Positions 25,435 through 32,678 of a stretch of 34,448 nucleotides of DNA are shown piece by piece. Under the pieces are notes generated by a model. The model worked only from the letters and a program-made list of their open reading frames with translations, searched no databases and was not told the DNA's origin. This DNA comes from Lachnospiraceae bacterium (GTDB taxonomy: Bacteria; Bacillota_A; Clostridia; Lachnospirales; Lachnospiraceae), in assembly GCA_016291475.1 (NCBI GenBank), contig JAEEXJ010000025.1:1-34448 (forward strand). Direction: 5' to 3'. Numbering within the stretch: the stretch's first letter is position 1; the number at the start of each line of letters is the position of its first letter. The position numbers were made by a program, and so were the translations under genes.

Positions 25435-25673
25435 CACAATTCCTCATACATCGCGTCGGCCTCTTCCTTTTTGACCGTTTCGCGAACATCAGTGACTTTT
25501 ACTTTGAGTTCCCGGTTTCCGAACGAAACACAAATAACGTCTCCGACCTTTACATCCGTCGATGCCTTGGCAGGCCTGTCATTGATCGTAACCCTGCCGG
25601 CATCGCAGGCGGAATTGGCTACGGTTCTCCTCTTGATCAGCCTGGAAACCTTCAGATATTTATCAAGTCTCAT
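25434..25673 (-). CDS. rqcP: S4-domain RNA-binding protein RqcP (YabO)
   Basis: RqcP (YabO) binds the 50S subunit during ribosome-associated quality control and helps RqcH add alanine tails. This 79-residue protein is an S4 domain of the Hsp15/RqcP type: MRLDKYLKVSRLIKRRTVAN, then DAGRVTINDRPAKAS and a C-terminal DAMYEEL. The start at ATG 25673 has AGAGG six bases upstream; the frame is open further to 25715 but that part lies in the hup terminator. It overlaps divIC by one base. The partner rqcH is not in this window. Confidence 0.9.
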   Translation of the reverse strand: MRLDKYLKVSRLIKRRTVANSACDAGRVTINDRPAKASTDVKVGDVICVSFGNRELKVKVTDVRETVKKEEADAMYEEL

Positions 25674-25689
25674 GTCATTCCTCTGATAC

Positions 25690-25723
25690 AAAAGTGCACC
25701 CGCCTGACAAGTCAAACGGGTGC
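25690..25723 (-). terminator. Possible weak terminator after hup
   Basis: GCACCCG (25696-25702) and CGGGTGC (25717-25723) form a seven-base-pair stem, and TGAC/GTCA pairs inside it. On the minus strand the downstream run is ACTTTTG, short for an efficient terminator. It ends about 20 bases before the rqcP start. It may lower, but not stop, readthrough from the strong hup promoter into rqcP-ftsH. Confidence 0.5.
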
Positions 25724-25744
25724 GCTGTTATACACATAAAACAA

Positions 25745-26017
25745 TTAGTTAAGAGCGTCCTTAAGAGCCTTGCCAGCTTTGAACTTAGGAGCCTTTGAAG
25801 CTTTGATCTTCATAGCCTTTCCGGTCTGAGGATTTCTTCCTTCTCTTGCTGCTCTCTTAACAACTTCGAAAGTTCCGAATCCGACAAGCTGAACCTTGTC
25901 GCCCTTCTTGAGTGCCTTGGTAACTACGTCAGTGAAAGCATTAACAGCCTTCTCAGCATCCTTCTTGGTAAGATCAGCGGAATCTGCTACGGCTGCAACC
26001 AATTCGGTCTTGTTCAT
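25745..26017 (-). CDS. hup: HU-family nucleoid protein
   Basis: HU is a small basic dimer that bends and compacts DNA. The 90-residue protein has the family start MNKTELVAAVADSA, the conserved GDKVQLVGFGTFEV, the DNA-binding arm with GRNPQTGKAMKI (Pro63 tip region) and a basic C-terminus. AGGAGG lies nine bases before the ATG, and a strong promoter precedes it. Codon choice is strongly biased, as in other highly expressed genes. It heads the rqcP-divIC-tilS-hpt-ftsH cluster, as in many Firmicutes. Confidence 0.97.
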   Translation of the reverse strand: MNKTELVAAVADSADLTKKDAEKAVNAFTDVVTKALKKGDKVQLVGFGTFEVVKRAAREGRNPQTGKAMKIKASKAPKFKAGKALKDALN

Positions 26018-26082
26018 GATGTAATTCCTCCTGTTATTCGTGAAAGTTGTGCGGAATATATCGAAAAAACCGCTAAATAAAT

Positions 26083-26111
26083 TATATAAACAGAAATAGC
26101 TTGTTTGTCAA
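26083..26111 (-). promoter_or_regulatory. Strong candidate promoter of hup
   Basis: A perfect TTGACA (26111-26106) is followed after 17 bases by TATATA (26088-26083), with an overlapping TATAAT (26086-26081) at 19 bases. Transcription would begin near 26076, about 60 bases before the ATG. Confidence 0.75.
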
Positions 26112-26124
26112 GGAAAACAGGGCT

Positions 26125-27453
26125 TCAGGGTGTTGTCTTCTCCAGATCCGTAAACGAAAATGACATATCCGCAGACCCGCTGTCGACAGTTATCGTATAA
26201 CTCTTTGTGTTGTATCCGGACTGACTTAAGGTGACAACATGGGAGCCTTCCGTCTTGGGGAAATAACAGGGAACCACACCCACGTAATTGCCGTCAACAT
26301 AGCATTCCGCCCCTACGGGAGCATAAATGTACACTCTGTTACTTCCCGTGGTCGCAGTTTGCGCGGATTCCGCCGATGGCGCCGATGAACCGTTTCCGCT
26401 TACATCTTCGGGCTCTTTTTCCATGGTTATGCTGATGCCGGCATTCGCCTCTCCCACGCTCAGATATCTGGTCAGGGTCCGATACCCGTCACATGTACAC
26501 ATAAGCTGGTGTAATCCGTAAGTAAGAGAAACTGCGGAGGAAATATCCGCCTTTTCTCCGTCGATATAAAGCGTTGCTTCGGCAGGTGTGATCGAGAAGA
26601 GAACAAGTCCTTCCTTCGGTGTTTCGGGAACCACATTGGAAAGATCCATCACCGTTTCAAGTCCTCTTTTTATGGTTACGCTTCTGTCCACGCTCATTCC
26701 GCTTCCCGAGACTACTATGTTGTATGTGCCCTCCGGAACGGTAAGAAGCATATCTTCAGTGATCTTTTGGATGTTCTTGGTACCTATCTCTATCCATCCG
26801 CCCACAAAGTACTCATGTCCGGTCAGCCTCAGATACCCGTGGCCCTTTTCCACACATACGCTTAGTACGGTGGTATCTATACCGCGGAAAGTTAGAACAT
26901 CGGCACCGTTGATCTCCCTGTAATCGAGCTCTTCCTTTCCGGAATAACAAAATATATCGCCGGAAAGTTTATATATATCGTTGCCGAGGGTTACCTCGTT
27001 TTTGATACTGTTGAAAATATACTGATCCGTGGACTGCTTGGTCCATGCGGAGGAAGAAAGTGCCGCCATGGTGAGATGTCTCTTTTCACGGACAAATCTA
27101 AGGTCTACGATATCGCCGACCGCCAGCTGTGAAAGGGCGATCAGCTGTCCGTAGCGGTCATAAAATCCTGTGGTCCCGTCATATCCGAGAGTATATCTCT
27201 TTCCAAGCTCAGCGTTCATAAACGTCAAAGTCGCACCCTCGGTATCCTTGGCAACAAGCACAGCCGTATCGGTGGAATCATAATCATATGTCCCGTACAG
27301 CACAAATCCCGTTTCCGAAGCGGGATCTCCGTTCTGAACCGGCGTTGTCACAGGACTTTTACCGCATCCGCAAACGATTGTAAGAACCATCACACATGCG
27401 GTTACGGCAGATAATCCAATCCGTATTCTTTTGAGAAAAGAATCATATCTCAT
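26125..27453 (-). CDS. PEGA-domain lipoprotein
   Basis: The 442-residue protein has a membrane-targeting N-terminus with a lipobox VCGC (Cys30), then a beta-rich domain of about 180 residues, then beta repeats. Two are clear PEGA domains: about 281-344 (ITPAEATLYIDGEKAD, then YGLHQLMCTCDGYRTLTRYL) and about 372-435 (APVGAECYVDGNYVGVVP, then GSHVVTLSQSGYNTKSYTI). A third related unit lies near 214-275. PEGA domains occur in surface proteins and are thought to bind cell-surface ligands. A Ser/Ala/Thr linker (about 345-370) joins the last two. Its ATG overlaps the cca stop by 11 bases, so the genes are coupled. Ligand and role are unknown. Confidence 0.88.
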   Translation of the reverse strand: MRYDSFLKRIRIGLSAVTACVMVLTIVCGCGKSPVTTPVQNGDPASETGFVLYGTYDYDSTDTAVLVAKDTEGATLTFMNAELGKRYTLGYDGTTGFYDRYGQLIALSQLAVGDIVDLRFVREKRHLTMAALSSSAWTKQSTDQYIFNSIKNEVTLGNDIYKLSGDIFCYSGKEELDYREINGADVLTFRGIDTTVLSVCVEKGHGYLRLTGHEYFVGGWIEIGTKNIQKITEDMLLTVPEGTYNIVVSGSGMSVDRSVTIKRGLETVMDLSNVVPETPKEGLVLFSITPAEATLYIDGEKADISSAVSLTYGLHQLMCTCDGYRTLTRYLSVGEANAGISITMEKEPEDVSGNGSSAPSAESAQTATTGSNRVYIYAPVGAECYVDGNYVGVVPCYFPKTEGSHVVTLSQSGYNTKSYTITVDSGSADMSFSFTDLEKTTP

Positions 27454-28783
27454 CTTTCATCCCGTCTGCCATTTTTAAAAGGACAGCCTTTTCGTTAAGC
27501 GATGGATCGTCGATCACTTTATCCAGAAGAGCTCCAAGTACTTTGCCCAGACCGGGACCCGGATCAAATCCCAGCTCCATAAGATCTTTTCCGTTTACCG
27601 CCAGACTTTTCAGGTTGCAGCACTGGTGTTCCTTAAGGATTATCTCATATTCGGCCGAATATTGCTCAAGCGTTTCGAGCTTTTCTTCCCTCTTAAAGGT
27701 GCTTTGCGCGAGTACATCGGCTCTTTCGACCTCCAGAAGAAGGGGGAAATCTTCCTCCAAGAGCCTGACGCCTTTTCTGACTGCGCGCGGGGTGCAGGGT
27801 ACTCCTTTTCCCAGATCGTGGTAACGGATGAGTCTGCATACACGTCTTACGGTATCATTATCCAGTTTCCATCTCCTGAGTATATCTTCCGCCATCTCTG
27901 CGCCCAGAGCCGCATGTCCGTGAAAATGGGTCAGCCCTTCCTTATCTATGGTAAGCGTCTCGGGTTTGGCAATATCATGAAGGAGCATGGTCAGCCTTAT
28001 GATACGGTCATTTTTGGATATTCTAACCGATTCCACCAGATGATCCCCAACATTGTACATGTGATGCGGGTGATTTTGCTCCGTTTTCATAGCTTTATCA
28101 AATTCCGGGAAAAAAACGCCGGTAAGCCCCGTTTCGTAAGCGATCTTTATCATCTCCGGATGATCCGATGTAAGCAGCTTTATGAGCTCGGTGGTGATCC
28201 TTTCTGCCGAGACTAATGAAAGGGTACCGGAAAGCTTTTTTATGGAATCATATACATCCCTGTCGAGAGTATAACCCAGTTTTGCCGCAAATCTTACGGC
28301 TCTAAGCATCCTGAGCGCATCCTCGGAAAATCTCTCCTCGGCTTTTCCCACACATCTTATGACTCCGTCCTCAAGATCCTTCATTCCGCCGAACATATCG
28401 ATCAAACCGTCTCTGTCATTATATGCCATGGCATTGATCGTAAAATCTCTTCTCTTTAAGTCTTCTTCAAGACAGGGGACAAACGTTACCTTATCGGGAT
28501 GCCTTCCGTCACTGTATTTTCCGTCGGTACGATAGGTGGTAACTTCATAGCCTTCACTTCCCCTCATAACGGTTATGGTACCGTGCTGAAGCCCTGTATC
28601 CACGGTCCTTCTGAACAGAGCTTTAACTTCAAGCGGAAGAGCATTGGTTGTAATGTCCCAATCGTCCGGCTGTTTGCCGAGAACGCTGTCTCTGACACAT
28701 CCGCCCACAACATAGGCTTCAAATCCCGCATCAAACAGCGTCTCCAATATATAATTTACTTCTTTTGGAATAGTTATGTTCAT
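27443..28783 (-). CDS. cca: CCA-adding tRNA nucleotidyltransferase
   Basis: This enzyme adds or repairs the 3' CCA of tRNAs. The 446-residue protein is a class II nucleotidyltransferase with GGCVRD (27-32), the metal-binding aspartates in DDWDI (40-44), the RRDFTINAMAY block and EDALRMLRAVRFAAKLGY. A C-terminal HD-type region (MLLHDIAKP, HFHGHAALGAEMA) follows. The tRNA-Leu in this window lacks an encoded CCA, so the activity is needed. The start ATG at 28783 has a poor ribosome binding site, just after the terminator of the upstream gene. It is coupled to the PEGA lipoprotein downstream. Family is firm; a poly(A) polymerase role is less likely given the HD region and context. Confidence 0.94.
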   Translation of the reverse strand: MNITIPKEVNYILETLFDAGFEAYVVGGCVRDSVLGKQPDDWDITTNALPLEVKALFRRTVDTGLQHGTITVMRGSEGYEVTTYRTDGKYSDGRHPDKVTFVPCLEEDLKRRDFTINAMAYNDRDGLIDMFGGMKDLEDGVIRCVGKAEERFSEDALRMLRAVRFAAKLGYTLDRDVYDSIKKLSGTLSLVSAERITTELIKLLTSDHPEMIKIAYETGLTGVFFPEFDKAMKTEQNHPHHMYNVGDHLVESVRISKNDRIIRLTMLLHDIAKPETLTIDKEGLTHFHGHAALGAEMAEDILRRWKLDNDTVRRVCRLIRYHDLGKGVPCTPRAVRKGVRLLEEDFPLLLEVERADVLAQSTFKREEKLETLEQYSAEYEIILKEHQCCNLKSLAVNGKDLMELGFDPGPGLGKVLGALLDKVIDDPSLNEKAVLLKMADGMKDEI

Positions 28784-28792
28784 TTACCGTAT

Positions 28793-28840
28793 AAAAATGC
28801 GGCCGTAAGAAAGAGTCTTGATCTCTGTCTTCCGGCCGCA
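28793..28840 (-). terminator. Rho-independent terminator of the SurA/PrsA-like gene
   Basis: TGCGGCCG (28833-28840 as CGGCCGCA on the plus strand, paired with 28798-28805) forms an eight-base GC-rich stem around a 27-base loop that can pair further. On the minus strand it is followed by TTTTTAT. It is 24 bases after the gene's stop codon and ten bases before the cca start. Confidence 0.75.
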
Positions 28841-28863
28841 GAAGGTTCTATTAATCGGATGTA

Positions 28864-30399
28864 TTATTCATCAGCGGGAGTATAAAGCTCTTCCATCTGC
28901 TGAAGGAGCTGGTGGGCTTCTTCGACGGAAATATACTCAAGATTTCCGTTGGGATCTTCTACCGTAAGGGGCTCGGTGAGTCCTGCCAGATAATTATCCA
29001 TTCCCTCCGACATCAAGATATTCTTAATAGTATAATACCACGAAGGCTTTCCTTCGCCCACATAATAAGCTACATAGGTGATGGATGCGGTTTCATCAAA
29101 ATAGGAGGTTACATCTCCGGCTGACCGCGTCGAATCATTTGCCCACACTCCGAGATCTCCGGGAAGAGCACCTCCGGTGATTCCCTCATAAAGACCGCCC
29201 TCGGTCGTCTGATCCTGGGCATACTGATCATAAAGAGTGATAAATGCTTCTTCGGTGCTTCCTGCCTGGGCAAACTCTGAAAGGATCTGTGCTCCGTTAT
29301 CTTCGTAAGTGGAGATGATCCTGAGTGAAAGAGTAGGATTCTCGTCTTTATATCTCGAAACAAAACCTGCAACATAATAGCTGTTTGTTGTCTCGGACTC
29401 TACTACGGTAGTATCTCCTTCTTTTCTGGAAGGATCAAGTATCCAGTTACGTACCTGATAATTTACTACCGATCCTCTCTCGCCTTCATGAACTTCACCG
29501 TCGGTCATAATGGTAGTCTCGGCTTCATCGGCAAGCTTTCTTGCTTCTTCCATTGCAGCCGCAACCTCTGCCTCGGAGGGGGTATAGCTTCCGTCCTCGG
29601 CTACCGCAGCACCTTCATCGGCAAGCTCGGTGGGAGCATCGGGAAGCTCTGCATCGATCCTTACCATCTTATAATCAAATACATCATAATCATCGGCATC
29701 TTCGGTATAACGGGCGTCGATCTCTTCATCGGTGGGCTCGAAACCGTTCTGCTTGTAATCGCTGAACTCGGCAACAAGAAGGGTTTCTTTTACAAGTTTT
29801 TCTATCCTTCTCTCGGTAGCAAATTGGCCAAGGGACTGCTTATAATAAGCTCCAAGGCTCATTTCCGCTTCCTTGGCTCCGTCTCTCATGCTCTGAGCAT
29901 AATCTTCATACTGTTCGGAGATGTCTGCGGTATAGCCCTCTTTTGCAATCTCGGCATTAAGAGCTATGGTCTGCTTGATACGTTCAACCGCTTCCTTCTC
30001 AAAATACTGTCTGAAGGTAAGGGTGTCATCATACATCTGGTTCTCGATCTCATTAACGTCCATTCCGTAATAAGAAAGAACCGAGCTGTAATTATTGATA
30101 TACGCGTTCTTGACCATATTGTAATTATAGTCGAACTCTACGCGTCCTATCGCTCTGCCGCCGATGGTGCAGACAGTCTCATTCATCGCCATATATTTTC
30201 TGATGGGGAAAGAAGCGATAAATGCGATGATCGCGATAAGGATCACGATTCCTGCACACTTCCAGATTGCCTGCTCGCGCTTCTCACGCTTTTGGGCCGC
30301 CTTGCGCTTTTCCATTTTCATATCATAGTGCGTCTTGACGGTCTTCTCTGTCTTTTCGCTGTTCTCCGTCTGAACGGCACTTTCGGTCTTCTCGGACAT
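28864..30399 (-). CDS. Membrane-anchored SurA/PrsA-like protein
   Basis: The 511-residue protein has a charged cytoplasmic tail (1-44), one membrane helix (about 46-65) and a large extracytoplasmic domain. The first part after the helix resembles the SurA/PrsA N-terminal chaperone region (ETVCTIGGRAIGRVEFDYNYN). A central part between about 225 and 440 holds a parvulin-like region (ILDPSRKEGDTTVV, TEEAFITLYDQYAQ, TEGGLYEGITGGALPGDLGVW), which looks diverged. It may act as a folding chaperone or prolyl isomerase for exported proteins. AAGGAG lies six bases upstream of the ATG. It has its own candidate promoter and terminator. Isomerase activity is not certain. Confidence 0.8.
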   Translation of the reverse strand: MSEKTESAVQTENSEKTEKTVKTHYDMKMEKRKAAQKREKREQAIWKCAGIVILIAIIAFIASFPIRKYMAMNETVCTIGGRAIGRVEFDYNYNMVKNAYINNYSSVLSYYGMDVNEIENQMYDDTLTFRQYFEKEAVERIKQTIALNAEIAKEGYTADISEQYEDYAQSMRDGAKEAEMSLGAYYKQSLGQFATERRIEKLVKETLLVAEFSDYKQNGFEPTDEEIDARYTEDADDYDVFDYKMVRIDAELPDAPTELADEGAAVAEDGSYTPSEAEVAAAMEEARKLADEAETTIMTDGEVHEGERGSVVNYQVRNWILDPSRKEGDTTVVESETTNSYYVAGFVSRYKDENPTLSLRIISTYEDNGAQILSEFAQAGSTEEAFITLYDQYAQDQTTEGGLYEGITGGALPGDLGVWANDSTRSAGDVTSYFDETASITYVAYYVGEGKPSWYYTIKNILMSEGMDNYLAGLTEPLTVEDPNGNLEYISVEEAHQLLQQMEELYTPADE

Positions 30400-30453
30400 A
30401 AAAATCTCCTTTCATACCGGGCAATCTGCTCTATCTGCCCCGCGCATTGCATT

Positions 30454-30482
30454 ATTCTATCCCATTTTACCGCTTTTGGAAA
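30454..30482 (-). promoter_or_regulatory. Candidate promoter of the SurA/PrsA-like gene
   Basis: TTTCCA (30482-30477) and TAGAAT (30459-30454) are separated by 17 bases. The -35 box lies inside the end of the upstream ATP-grasp gene. Transcription would begin near 30447, about 48 bases before the ATG at 30399. Confidence 0.5.
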
Positions 30483-31282
30483 GATTTTTCACAAATATGA
30501 CTCATATACATTTCAGCTATGTCAAGGTTTGTGAGGCTGTAAAGCATCCTTGCTCCGGCAGCATCCTCGATCTCGTTTACGATCCACATTCCGTGGTCTC
30601 TTATCACATCAACCGCGATATAATCAGCCAGAAGATAATCCGACATCTTTAGTGCCATTTTCACGACCTCTTCGGGAGGATCCGCAAGAACGGCATCACC
30701 CCCGAGACTGAAGTTACTCCTAAAATCCGTCTTCGAAGTTCGAATGACCGACGCTACTACCTTGCCGCCGAGAATATAAAGACGCATATCCTTTCCGGGA
30801 GTATCGCACATTTTTTGGATTATCCACTCCGAAGGATTAAGTCCCCTGATGATCTCCCTGACTTCCTCATACTTTCCGGCCTTGAACACCCTGTTTCCGC
30901 CGTGTCCCCTTCTGTGCTTTACAATGTAAGGAGCGGAAAATAATATCTCTTCCCTGGGTGTATCACCGGTTACGGTATCCATGGCCGGCAGCCCCAGTTC
31001 CTGAAAAAGATAGTACTCTTCCAGCTTGTCATTTCCGATCCTGACTGTTTCCGAATTATTGAAACTCTTGATACCGAGTCCTTCGAAATATCTTGAAACC
31101 TCTTCATCCCTTGATCGGTTTATCACAAAGGCAGCTTCGGTTTCATCAAAAGCCTGCCAGGGAGTTACCAGATCCAGCCTGATACCTCTTCCTGCCGCTA
31201 CATCTGTCAGCCTGTCTATGAACCACCTATTCTTTTCTATGTCCGCTTCAAAATATACCAGAAGCGCTCTGTTATCTTTCAT
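30467..31282 (-). CDS. ATP-grasp protein (second of tandem pair)
   Basis: The 271-residue protein has the RimK-like ATP-grasp layout. The ATP-binding lysine is in PYIVKHRRGHGGNRVF (about 118-133), and a central block IIQKMCDTPGKDMRLYILGG (about 154-173) follows. The metal-binding end reads IVNEIEDAAGARMLY (about 234-248), where most RimK relatives have EVNxNP, so the usual Asn is replaced. It belongs to the RimK or peptide-ligase superfamily, but the substrate cannot be read. Its ATG overlaps the upstream ATP-grasp gene by 11 bases. Both share DFRSN (about 186-190 here). It may form a heterocomplex or act in sequence with that enzyme. There is no precursor peptide gene near it. Confidence 0.85.
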   Translation of the reverse strand: MKDNRALLVYFEADIEKNRWFIDRLTDVAAGRGIRLDLVTPWQAFDETEAAFVINRSRDEEVSRYFEGLGIKSFNNSETVRIGNDKLEEYYLFQELGLPAMDTVTGDTPREEILFSAPYIVKHRRGHGGNRVFKAGKYEEVREIIRGLNPSEWIIQKMCDTPGKDMRLYILGGKVVASVIRTSKTDFRSNFSLGGDAVLADPPEEVVKMALKMSDYLLADYIAVDVIRDHGMWIVNEIEDAAGARMLYSLTNLDIAEMYMSHICEKSFQKR

Positions 31283-32144
31283 CCATGTACTCTTTTATAT
31301 AACTGATTATGTGCTCGGCCATATTTATGCCGGTGCATTCAAGTGTGGTTTTGAAATGAGGGTTGGAATTCACCTCGCATATGATCGGTCCTTCTTTTCC
31401 GAAAAGGACATCGACTCCCGCAAAGTCAAGGCCGAGTGCCTTACATGCAGCGATTGCCAGATCTTCCTGCTCTTTGTCTGCGGTAAAGCACTTCATACTT
31501 CCGCCATTGGTTATATTCGAGCGAAAATCATTGTCATTATATCTGTACATCGAAGCCACCACTCTGTCTCCGACTACATTGATCCTCACATCCCTTCCTG
31601 CAGACTCTTCTATGTATTCCTGCATTATAAAAGGATGTTCCTTAAATGATTTTATAAGTGCCTCAGCCTCTTGTGAATTTCTCACCAAATGAACCTGCTG
31701 TCCGAATGATCCGCGGTTTTCTTTAATGATCATCGGGTATCCCAGTTCTTCCTCCGCCATTCTGAGAAATGTCATATCGGTACAGCCGAAGGTGGGATAC
31801 GCCTTGGGTGACAAAAAGGTCTTGGGGGTCCTGATACCGCCATCCACCAGGGCAATGGCTGTCTGCCCCTTATCATCACAGGCTTCGATGCTCTGAGAGG
31901 AATTAAAAAGTCTGAGTCCCATCTTCTCGAGACGTGATGCCAGAAGAATATCCTTGTCCCAGAATATTCCGAAATCGGGAAGCTCATATTCCGAAAACCT
32001 GCTCTGTACACTGCAGAAAATATCGGAGGATGTTTTAAGCTCCAGTTCCACTCCCACCTTCTTACCGGCTTCAAGGAGCAGTGAATAGATCTCACTGAAC
32101 TTATCCCATTTAACAAAAGAATTTACTATTAACCAGCCTTTCAA
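31272..32144 (-). CDS. RimK-type ATP-grasp ligase (first of tandem pair)
   Basis: The 290-residue protein is an ATP-grasp enzyme of the RimK/LysX group. The phosphate-binding part is YPMIIKENRGSFGQQVHLV (about 136-154), the lysine/glutamate core lies near FIMQEYIEESAGRDVRI (about 172-188), and EVNSNP (257-262) gives the metal site. Members join an amino acid or peptide to a carboxylate using ATP. The start is TTG at 32144-32142 with GGAAGG about nine bases upstream. It overlaps the second ATP-grasp gene and follows the XRE gene. Possible products are amino acid tails on a protein, a peptide or a small molecule; I cannot choose. The candidate promoter lies just upstream. Confidence 0.85.
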   Translation of the reverse strand: MKGWLIVNSFVKWDKFSEIYSLLLEAGKKVGVELELKTSSDIFCSVQSRFSEYELPDFGIFWDKDILLASRLEKMGLRLFNSSQSIEACDDKGQTAIALVDGGIRTPKTFLSPKAYPTFGCTDMTFLRMAEEELGYPMIIKENRGSFGQQVHLVRNSQEAEALIKSFKEHPFIMQEYIEESAGRDVRINVVGDRVVASMYRYNDNDFRSNITNGGSMKCFTADKEQEDLAIAACKALGLDFAGVDVLFGKEGPIICEVNSNPHFKTTLECTGINMAEHIISYIKEYMDER

Positions 32145-32186
32145 TGCCTTATCCCTTCCTGCGATAGATCCAGCCGCATGAACAGC

Positions 32187-32215
32187 ATTTTATCATAAGC
32201 CAATGTTATTGTCGT
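32187..32215 (-). promoter_or_regulatory. Candidate promoter of the ATP-grasp pair
   Basis: ACGACA (32215-32210) and TAAAAT (32192-32187) are separated by 17 bases, and TG stands one base before the -10 box (extended -10). It lies in the 82-base gap between the XRE stop and the first ATP-grasp start. The -35 box matches only four of six bases. Confidence 0.4.
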
Positions 32216-32226
32216 TATTATTATCT

Positions 32227-32433
32227 TCAGCGTATGATCTCATCTATGGTGAAAACCTCTTCAATGGGGACATCAAATACCTTTGCAACCTTCCAGGCCA
32301 GTACCAGACTGGGATTATAGCGTCCGTTTTCCAGATTTCCTATGGTTTCACGACGTACACCTACTTTAAAAGCAAGCTCTTCCTGGTTAATTCCGATCTT
32401 GGCACGGTATTCTTTGATCCTGTTTTTGATCAT
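32227..32433 (-). CDS. Small XRE-family transcriptional regulator
   Basis: The 68-residue protein is essentially one Cro/C1-type helix-turn-helix: MIKNRIKEYRAKIGINQEEL, then KVGVRRETIGNLENGRYNPS and AWKVAKVFDVPIEEVF. It has no extra sensor domain and resembles YgzD-like regulators. GGAGA lies six bases before the ATG, and a long leader from its own promoter precedes it. It is followed by the tandem ATP-grasp genes, with 82 bases between. It may regulate its own gene and theirs; this is inferred from position. Confidence 0.9.
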   Translation of the reverse strand: MIKNRIKEYRAKIGINQEELAFKVGVRRETIGNLENGRYNPSLVLAWKVAKVFDVPIEEVFTIDEIIR

Positions 32434-32471
32434 TTCGTCTCCTTTCCCATGTTAAAGAGGTAAATAAATAA

Positions 32472-32539
32472 CATTTTGTGATATAAACAGTGCATTTTGT
32501 TGTGCTTAACACTTATATGGTTATGTTAGCCGCACTTAT
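32472..32539. repeat. Direct repeats and a dyad in the XRE leader
   Basis: CATTTTGT occurs at 32472-32479 and 32493-32500, 21 bases apart, and CACTTAT at 32510-32516 and 32533-32539, 23 bases apart. An imperfect 11-base dyad GTGCTTAACAC lies at 32502-32512. Repeats spaced about two helical turns are the usual form of operator pairs. The region is transcribed from the promoter at 32547-32574, so binding could block expression. Confidence 0.4.
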
Positions 32540-32546
32540 TGTTATA

Positions 32547-32574
32547 AATATACCTCTTTTTATAATTTTGTCAA
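32547..32574 (-). promoter_or_regulatory. Candidate promoter of the XRE gene
   Basis: A perfect TTGACA (32574-32569) and TATATT (32552-32547) are separated by 16 bases on the minus strand. The leader to the ATG at 32433 would be about 107 bases. It lies just downstream of the leuA terminator. Confidence 0.6.
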
Positions 32575-32620
32575 CTGAGCTCTTTTTCACAGATTAGTCA
32601 AATACTTCACCGCGGATAGT

Positions 32621-32656
32621 AAAACGACCTTCGGACCATCCGGTCCGAGGGTCGTT
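32621..32656 (-). terminator. Rho-independent terminator of leuA
   Basis: The arms 32624-32637 and 32642-32655 form a 14-base-pair stem with one G-U pair and a four-base loop, followed by TTTT on the minus strand. It starts 23 bases after the leuA stop. It cleanly separates leuA from the XRE gene. Confidence 0.88.
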
Positions 32657-32678
32657 AAATTCGCTGAACCCTGCCTGT

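Noticed and set aside
32145..32226. Precursor peptide gene for the ATP-grasp pair
   Set aside because: No frame with a ribosome binding site and a plausible peptide fits the 82-base gap.
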